Below are positions 56,780 to 64,000 of a DNA stretch of 64,000 nucleotides, piece by piece. The notes under the pieces were generated by a model. It had not been told where the DNA came from, made no database searches, and saw nothing but the letters and a program-made list of their open reading frames with translations. Numbering within the stretch: the first letter of the stretch is position 1; each line of letters starts with the position of its first letter. This DNA is from Halictus rubicundus (Eukaryota > Arthropoda > Insecta > Hymenoptera > Halictidae), in assembly GCF_050948215.1 (NCBI RefSeq), contig NW_027488594.1:124001-188000 (forward strand). The letters are read 5' to 3'. A program made the translations under genes and the position numbers.

Positions 56780-57235
56780 GATAGGATAGGATAGAGGATA
56801 GGATAGGATAGAGGATAGGATAGGATAGAGGATAGGATAGGATAGAGGATAGGATAGGATAGAGGATAGGATAGGATGGAGGATAGGATAGGATAGAGGA
56901 TAGGATAGGATAGAGGATAGGATAGGATAGAGGATAGGATAGGATAGAGGATAGGATAGGATAGAGGATAGGATAGGATAGAGGATAGGATAGGATAGAG
57001 GATAGGATAGGATAGAGGATAAGATAGGATAGAGGATAGGATAGGATAGAGGATAGGATAGGATAGAGGATAGGATAGGATAGAGGATAGGATAGGATAG
57101 AGGATAGGATAGGATAGAGGATAGGATAGGATAGAGGATAGGATAGGATAGAGGATAGGATAGGATAGAGGATAGGATAGGATGGAGGATAGGATAGGAT
57201 AGAGGATAGGATAGGATAGAGGATAGGATAGGATA
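56780..57235 (+). repeat. Homogeneous 17-bp run, right block
   Basis: About 26 near-identical 17-mers in a row, with single variants near 56878, 57020 and 57182. It lies just before the second member of the 6.6-kb repeat pair. Confidence 0.75.
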
Positions 57236-57361
57236 CAGGATAGGATAGGATAGAGGATAGGAGAGGATAGAGTATAGGTTATAGGATTGGCTAGGATAGA
57301 GGATAGGATACGATAGAGGATAGGATAGGATAGGATAGAGAATAGGATAGGATATATGATA

Positions 57362-58670
57362 TTATAGGATGGAGCAAGGATAGGACAGAGGATACAATAT
57401 TATAGAGGATAGGATAGGGTAGCGGAAAGGATAGGATAGAGGATAGGATAGTATAGAGGATAGGATGTGATACAGGATAGGATAGGAGAGAGGATAGGAT
57501 AGGATATAGGATAGGATCGGATAGAGGATAGGATAGGATAGAGGATAGGATAGGATACAGGATAGGATAGGATAGAGGATAGGATAGGATAGAGGATAGG
57601 ATAGGATAGAGGATAGGATAGGATACAGGATACGATAGGATAGAGGATTGGATAGCATAGAGGATACGATATAGGATTGGATAGGATAGAGGATAGGATA
57701 GGATAGAGGATAGGATGTGATACAGGATAGGATAGGAGAGAAGATAGGATAGGATATAGGATAGGGTCGGATAGAGGATAGGATAGGATAGAGGATAGGA
57801 TAGGATAGAGGATAGGATAGGATACAGGATAGGCTAGGATACAGGATAGGATACAGGATAGGATAGGATACAGGATAGGATAGGATAGAGGATACGATAT
57901 AGGATTGGATAGGATAGAGAATAGGATACGATAGTGGATAGGATAGGATTGGATAGAGAATAGGATGGGATAGAGGATAGCATAGGATAGAGTATAGGAT
58001 AGTGTAGAGAATAGGATAGGATAGATGATATGATAGGAAAGAGGATAGGATATGATAGGGGATACGATATTATAGAGAATCGGATAGGATAGAGGATCGG
58101 ATAGGATAGAGGATAGGATAGGATAGAGGATAGGATAGGATAGAGGATAGGATAGGATAAGAGGATAGGATAGGATAGAGGATAGGATAGGATATAGGAT
58201 AGGATCGGATAGAGGATAGGATAGGATAGGATAGAGGATAGGATAGGATACAGGATAGGATAGGATAGAGGATAGGATAGGATTGGAGAGAGAATAGGAT
58301 GGGATAGAGGATAGCATAGGATAGAGTATAGGATAGGATAGAGAATAGGGTAGGATAGATGATATTATAGGAAAGAGGATAGGATACGATAGAGGATACG
58401 ATATTATAGAGGATCGGATAGGATAGAGGATCGGATAGGATAGAGGATAGGATAGGATAGAGGATAGGATAGGATAGAGGATAGGATAGGACAGAGGATA
58501 GGATAGGATAAGAGGATATGATAGGATAGAGGATAGGATAGGATACAGGATAGGATAGGATAGAGGATAGGATAGGATAGAGGATATGATATAGGATTGG
58601 ATAGGATAGAGAATAGGATACGATAGAGGATAGTATAGGATTGGATAGACAATAGGATCGGATAGAGTAT
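57362..58670 (+). repeat. 6.6-kb-offset duplicate, member b
   Basis: Partner of 50760-52050. The later part also matches 53.5-54.5 kb at an offset of 4,460 (gatgatatga at 53564 and 58024; frames at 53944 and 58404). The right block is therefore a mosaic of overlapping duplications. Confidence 0.78.
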
Positions 58671-58842
58671 AGGATAGGATAGCGGAGAGGATAGGATAGA
58701 GGATAGGATAGGATAGGATAGAGGATAGGATAGGATAGGATAGAGGATAGGATCGGATAGAGGATAGGATAGGATAGAGGATAGGATAGGATAGAGGAGT
58801 GGATATTATAGAGGATAGGATAGGATAGAGGATAGGATAGGG

Positions 58843-58877
58843 GATTGGATTGTATTGAAGATAGCAGACGATAGAGG
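58843..58877 (+). repeat. Diverged patch with attgtattgaag, copy 3
   Basis: Third copy, 2,778 bp beyond the one at 56065 and 4,482 bp beyond the one at 54361. Confidence 0.7.
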
Positions 58878-60284
58878 ATAGGATAAGATAGAGGATAGGA
58901 TAGGATAGAGGATAGGATAGGATAGAGGATAGGATAGGATAGAGGATAGGATAGGATAGATTATAGGATAGCATAGAGGATAGGATAGCATAGGGTAGAG
59001 GATAGGATAGGGTAGAGAATAGGATAGGATAGAGGATAGGATAGGATAGATGATAGGATAGGATAGAGGATAGTATAGGATAGAGGATAGGATAGGATAG
59101 GATAGGATAGAGGATAGGATAGGATAGAGGATAGGATAGGATAGAGGATAGGATAGGATAGAGGATAGGATAGGATAGAGGATAGGATAGGATAGAGGAT
59201 AGGATAGGATAGAGGATAGGATAGGACAGAGGATACGATATTATAGAGGATAGGATAGGGTAGCGGAAAGGATAGGATAGAGGATAGGATAGTATAGAGG
59301 ATAGGATGTGATACAGGATAGGATAGGAGAGAGGATAGGATAGGATAGAGGATAGGATAGGATAGAGGATAGGATAGGATACAGGATACGATAGGATAGA
59401 GGATTGGATAGCATAGAGGATACGATATAGGATTGGATAGGATAGAGGATAGGATAGGATAGAGGATAGAATAGGATTGGATAGAGAATAGGATGGGATA
59501 GAGAATAGGATAGTATAGAGGATAAGATAGGATAGAGGATAGGATAGGATAGAGGATAGGATAGGATAGAGGATAGGATAGGATACAGGATAGGCTAGGA
59601 TACAGGATAGGATACAGGATAGGATAGGATAGAGGATAGGATAGGATAGAGGATACGATATACGATTGGATAGGATAGAGAATAGGATACGATAGAGGAT
59701 AGAATAGGGTTGCATAGAGAATAGGATGGGATAGAGGATAGGATAGGATAGAGGATAGGATAGGATAGAGAATAGGATAGGATAGATGATATTATAGGAA
59801 AGAGAATAGGATATGATAGAGGATACGATATTATAGAGGATAGGATAGGATAGAGGATCGGATAGGATAGAGTATAGGTTATAGGATTGCATAGGGTAGA
59901 GGATAGGATACGACAGAGGATAGGGTAGGATTGAGGATAGGATAGGATAGGATAGAGAATAGGATAGAATATATGATATTATAGGATAGAGCAAGGATAG
60001 GACAGAGGATACGATATTATAGAGGATAGGATAGGATAGCGGAAAGGATAGGATAGAGGATAGGATAGGATAGAGGATAGGATAGGATAGAAGAGAGGAT
60101 AGGATAGAGGATAGGATAGGATAGAGGATAGGATAGGATAGAGGATAGGCTAGGATAGAGGATAGGATAGGATAGAGGATGGGATAGGATAGAGGATAGG
60201 ATAGGATAGAGGATAGGATAGGATAGAGGATAGGATAGGATAGAGGATAGGATAGGATAGAGGATAGGGTGTGATACAGGATAG

Positions 60285-62526
60285 GATAGGAGAGAAGATA
60301 GGATAGGATATAGGATAGGGTCGGATAGAGGATAGGATAGGATAGAGGATAGGATAGGATAGAGGATAGGATAGGATAGAGGATAGGATAGGATACAGGA
60401 TAGGATAGGATAGAGGATAGGATAGGATAGAGGATAGGATAGGATAGAGGATAGGATAGGATAGAGGATAGGATAGGATAGAGGATAGGATAGGATAGAG
60501 GATAGGATAGGATAGAGGATAGGATAGGATAGAGGATAGGATAGGTTAGAGGATAGGATAGGATAGAGGATAGAATAGGATAGAGGATAGGATAGGATAG
60601 AGGATAGGATAGGATAGAGGATAGGATAGGATAGAGGATAGGATAGGATAGAGGATAGGATAGGATAGAGGAGAGGATAGGATAGAGGATAGGATAGGAT
60701 AGAGGATAGGATAGGAGAGAGGATAGGATAGGATATAGGATAGGATCGGATAGAGGATAGGATAGGATAGAGGATAGGATAGGATACAGGATAGGATAGG
60801 ATAGAGGATAGGATAGGATAGAGGATAGGATAGGATAGAGGATAGGATAGGATAGAGGATAGGATAGGATACAGGATACGATAGGATAGAGGATTGGATA
60901 GCATAGAGGATACGATATAGGATTGGATAGGATAGAGGATAGGATAGGATAGAGGATAGAATAGGATTGGATAGAGAATAGGATGGGATAGAGAATAGGA
61001 TAGTATAGAGGATAAGATAGGATAGAGGATAGGATGGGATAGAGGATACGATAGGATAGAGGATAGGATAGGATACAGGATAGGCTAGGATACAGGATAG
61101 GATACAGGATAGGATAGGATACAGGATAGGATAGGATAGAGGATACGATATAGGATTGGATAGGATAGAGAATAGGATACGATAGTGGATAGGATAGGAT
61201 TGGATAGAGAATAGGATGGGATAGAGGATAGCATAGGATAGAGTATAGGATAGGATAGAGAATAGGGTAGGATAGATGATATTATAGGAAAGAGGAAGGA
61301 TATGATAGAGGATACGATATTATAGAGGATCGGATAGGATAGAGGATCGGATAGGATAGAGGATAGGATAGGATAGAGGATAGGATAGGATAGAGGATAG
61401 GATAGGATAGAGGATAGGATACGATAAGAGGATATGATAGGATAGAGGATAGGATAGGATACAGGATAGGATAGGATAGAGGATAGGATAGGATAGAGGA
61501 TACGATATAGGATTGGATAGGATAGAGAATAGGATACGATAGAGGATAGTATAGGATTGGATAGACAATAGGATCGGATAGAGGATAGGATAGGATAGCG
61601 GAGAGGATAGGATAGAGGATAGGATCGGATAGAGGATAGGATAGGATAGAGGATAGGATAGAGGATAGGATAGGATACAGGATAGGATAGGATAGAGGAT
61701 AGGATAGGATAGAGTATAGGATAGGATAGAGGATAGGATAGGATAGAGGATAGGATAGGATAGAGGATAGGATAGGATAGAGGTATAGGATAGGATACAG
61801 GATAGGATAGGATAGAGGATAGGATAGGATAGAGGAGTGGACAGGATAGAGGATAGGATAGAGGATAGGATAGGATAGAGGATAGGATAGTATAGAGAAT
61901 AGGATAGTGTAAATTATATTATAGGATAGGGGATACGATATTATAGAGGATAGGATTGGATAGAGTATAGGATTGGATAGAGAATAGGATAGGTGATTGG
62001 ATAGGATAGAGGATAGGATAGGATAAAGGATAGGATAGGATAGAGGATACGATATTATAGAGGATAGGATAGGATAGAGGATCGGATAGGATAGAGGATA
62101 GGATAGGATAGAGGATAGGATAGGATAGAGGATAGGATAGGATAGAGGAGAGGAAAGGATAGAGTATAGGATAGGATAAAGGATAGGATAGGATAGAGGA
62201 TAGGATAGGATAGAGGATAGGATAGGATACAGGATAGGATAGGATAGAGGATAGGGTGTGATACAGGATAGGATAGGAGAGAAGATAGGATAGGATATAG
62301 GATAGGGTCGGATAGAGGATAGGATAGGATAGAGGATAGGATAGGATAGAGGATCGGATAGGATAGAGGATAGGATAGGATAGAGGATAGGATAGGATAG
62401 AGGATAGGCTAGGATAGAGGATAGGATAGGATAGAGGATGGGATAGGATAGAGGATAGGATAGGATAGAGGATAGGATAGGATAGAGGATAGGATAGGAT
62501 AGAGGATAGGATAGGATAGAGGATAG
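60285..62526 (+). repeat. About 2.24-kb tandem unit, first (right block)
   Basis: The ataggattgg unit at 60961 and the frame start at 60904 recur 2,242 bp on, at 63203 and 63146. The edges are approximate, set near the gtgatacagg motif at 60271 and its later copy near 62530. Confidence 0.72.
61901..61940 (+). repeat. AT-rich patch (gtgtaaattatattatagg), copy 2
   Basis: Second copy of the taaattatatt patch. A third probably begins at the window end, since the last five bases (gtgta, 63996-64000) match 61907-61911. Confidence 0.7.
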
Positions 62527-64000
62527 GGTGTGATACAGGATAGGATAGGAGAGAAGATAGGATAGGATATAGGATAGGGTCGGATAGAGGATAGGATAGG
62601 ATAGAGGATAGGATAGGATAGAGGATAGGATAGGACAGAGGATAGGATAGGATAGAGGATAGGATAGGATAGAGGATAGGATAGGATAGAGGATAGGATA
62701 GGATAGAGGATAGGATAGGATAGAGGATCGGATAGGATAGAGGATAGGATAGGATAGAGGATAGGATAGGATAGAGGATAGGATAGGTTAGAGGATAGGA
62801 TAGGATAGAGGATAGAATAGGATAGAGGATAGGATAGGATAGAGGATAGGATAGGATAGAGGATAGGATAGGATAGAGGATAGGATAGGATAGAGGATAG
62901 GATAGGATAGAGGAGAGGATAGGATAGAGGATAGGATAGGATAGAGGATAGGATAGGAGAGAGGATAGGATAGGATATAGGATAGGATCGGATAGAGGAT
63001 AGGATAGGATAGAGGATAGGATAGGATACAGGATAGGATAGGATAGAGGATAGGATAGGATAGAGGATAGGATAGGATAGAGGATAGGATAGGATAGAGG
63101 ATAGGATAGGATACAGGATACGATAGGATAGAGGATTGGATAGCATAGAGGATACGATATAGGATTGGATAGGATAGAGGATAGGATAGGATAGAGGATA
63201 GAATAGGATTGGATAGAGAATAGGATGGGATAGAGAATAGGATAGTATAGAGGATAAGATAGGATAGAGGATAGGATGGGATAGAGGATACGATAGGATA
63301 GAGGATAGGATAGGATACAGGATAGGCTAGGATACAGGATAGGATACAGGATAGGATAGGATACAGGATAGGATAGGATAGAGGATACGATATAGGATTG
63401 GATAGGATAGAGAATAGGATACGATAGTGGATAGGATAGGATTGGATAGAGAATAGGATGGGATAGAGGATAGCATAGGATAGAGTATAGGATAGTGTAG
63501 AGAATAGGATAGGATAGATGATATGATAGGAAAGAGGATAGGATATGATAGAGGATACGATATTATAGAGAATCGGATAGGATAGAGGATCGGATAGGAT
63601 AGAGGATAGGATAGGATAGAGGATAGGATAGGATAGAGGATAGGATAGGATAGCGGAGAGGATAGGATAGAGGATAGGATCGGATAGAGGATAGGATAGG
63701 ATAGAGGATAGGATAGAGGATAGGATAGGATACAGGATAGGATAGGATAGAGGATAGGATAGGATACAGGATAGGATAGGATAGAGGATAGGATAGGATA
63801 GAGTATAGGATAGGATAGAGGATAGGATAGGATAGAGGATAGGATAGGATAGAGGATAGGATAGGATAGAGGTATAGGATAGGATACAGGATAGGATAGG
63901 ATAGAGGATAGGATAGGATAGAGGAGTGGACAGGATAGAGGATAGGATAGAGGATAGGATAGGATAGAGGATAGGATAGTATAGAGAATAGGATAGTGTA
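62527..64000 (+). repeat. About 2.24-kb tandem unit, second, cut by window end
   Basis: Second member of the pair. About 190 bp are missing between 63570 and 63650 relative to the first unit, since the gcgg marker offset falls to 2,054. The window ends inside the ggatagtgta motif that leads into the AT-rich patch in the first unit at 61911. Confidence 0.72.

Larger units (their letters stand above)
6190..59980 (+). repeat. Dispersed AT-rich marker cassette (gaatatatgatattatagg)
   Basis: A conserved string of variant units. It reads gagaataggatagaatatatg, then atattatagg, agagcaagg, ataggacagagg, atacgatattatagagg and finally gcggaaagg. It occurs about 34 times. Starts of atatatgat in copy 1 and copy 2 are listed in those two block entries; further starts are 49685, 52472 and 59969, and variants with gatatatgat lie near 50751 and 57355. 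Those at 23672, 47651, 49685 and 52472 read gattttatagg. The copy at 25236 lost 33 bp. It shows no promoter, RNA or protein-binding signature that I recognise; it serves as the ruler for the higher-order structure. Confidence 0.8.
1..64000 (+). repeat. 17-bp satellite array, (AGAGGAT)(AGGAT)(AGGAT), fills the window
   Basis: From first to last base the sequence is a head-to-tail array of AGAGGATAGGATAGGAT, built from one 7-mer and two AGGAT pentamers. Units with one pentamer (12 bp) or three or more (22 bp and up) are interspersed. Other recurrent variants are agagaatagg, agaggatggg, acaggat, ggggattgg, ggataagagg, gctagg, gcatagg, gatcgg and gcggaaagg. All units share one orientation, and no inverted segment or foreign insertion is visible. 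The array runs off both ends of the window. GC of the consensus is about 41%, all of it G on this strand. The family name and host are not recognised. The role is inferred to be structural heterochromatin; nothing in the sequence supports coding. Confidence 0.98.
49588..64000 (+). repeat. Right satellite block, distinct subfamily
   Basis: The same 17-bp unit continues, but with a different set of higher-order markers: a gtgatacagg...gagagaagatagg motif, gagaatcgg units and an agtgtagag unit. The first few hundred bases still resemble the end of copy 2, matching 47.55 kb at an offset near 2,035. From about 50.2 kb the marker set changes. A gatgatatga cassette recurs at 51439, 53564, 55339, 58024 and 63517. 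No gene is visible. Confidence 0.8.

Noticed and set aside
54361..58877. Small transposon or insertion at the attgtattgaag patches
   Set aside because: Each patch is only about 35 bp, has no terminal repeats or clear target duplication, and still contains recognisable gatag modules.
6190..59980. Promoters (TATA-like tatatgatatta) at the AT-rich cassettes
   Set aside because: TATA-like strings occur, but no gene, initiator or conserved downstream element follows. They are repeated satellite variants, and evidence for transcription cannot come from sequence alone.
1..64000. Telomeric repeat
   Set aside because: The units contain GGAT rather than TTAGGG, TTTAGGG or TTAGG. Rare gttagg units are isolated single-base variants, not runs.
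1..64000. Human-type satellite II/III (GGAAT) or Bkm-type GATA/GACA satellite
   Set aside because: The pentamer is GGATA/AGGAT with a 17-bp superunit, not GGAAT. GATA occurs only as part of GGATAG and not as a pure 4-bp tandem.
1..64000. CRISPR array
   Set aside because: There are no unique spacers between constant repeats; the whole sequence is repeat, and variation is point-like or modular.
1..64000. CENP-B box or other named centromere motif
   Set aside because: The plus strand has almost no C and no TTCG-type core, so no match to the CENP-B box consensus is present. Centromere identity cannot be claimed from this sequence.

Overview
The whole 64 kb window is one satellite (tandem-repeat) array. 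I see no gene, RNA gene, transposon, CRISPR array or bacterial regulatory signal anywhere in it. The base module is the pentamer AGGAT. The dominant unit is 17 bp, AGAGGATAGGATAGGAT, that is one 7-mer plus two pentamers, and about 3,700 such units would fill the window. Every unit points the same way. The plus strand is nearly free of C, because the consensus holds 7 A, 7 G, 3 T and 0 C. C appears only in variant units such as acagg, acgat, gctagg, gcatagg, gatcgg and gcgg. Kilobase-scale simple-satellite arrays of this kind are typical of eukaryotic constitutive heterochromatin (pericentromere, sex chromosome, short arm or B chromosome). The sequence itself does not identify the species.

Above the 17-bp level, marker variants show a nested higher-order structure. 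Positions 1-3391 form a left block, part of which recurs about 3.59 kb further on. Positions 3392-25576 form a block of 22,185 bp. Positions 25577-49587 are a second, nearly identical copy of that block, grown to 24,011 bp by internal gains and losses. Positions 49588-64000 belong to a related but distinct subfamily with its own repeats at about 1.7-2.8, 4.46 and 6.6 kb. Inside the large blocks there are younger tandem duplications of about 635 bp (copy 1 only), 948 bp (copy 2 only), 1,919 bp (copy 1) and 4,046 bp (copy 2).

The minus strand is almost stop-free in all three frames, because the reverse complement of the unit contains no TAA, TAG or TGA and 17 is not a multiple of 3. This gives very long but meaningless open frames, up to 1,805 codons, that encode a 17-residue repeat SYPLSYPILYPILSSIL. 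They begin and end exactly where point-variant units happen to make a start or a stop. They should not be annotated as proteins.

The interest of the window lies in how the array has evolved: a multi-level amplification history that can be read from shared variants, one precise 22-kb duplication junction, a few diverged AT-rich patches, and one short patch of single-base differences that looks like consensus error. I did not find a new genetic system here.
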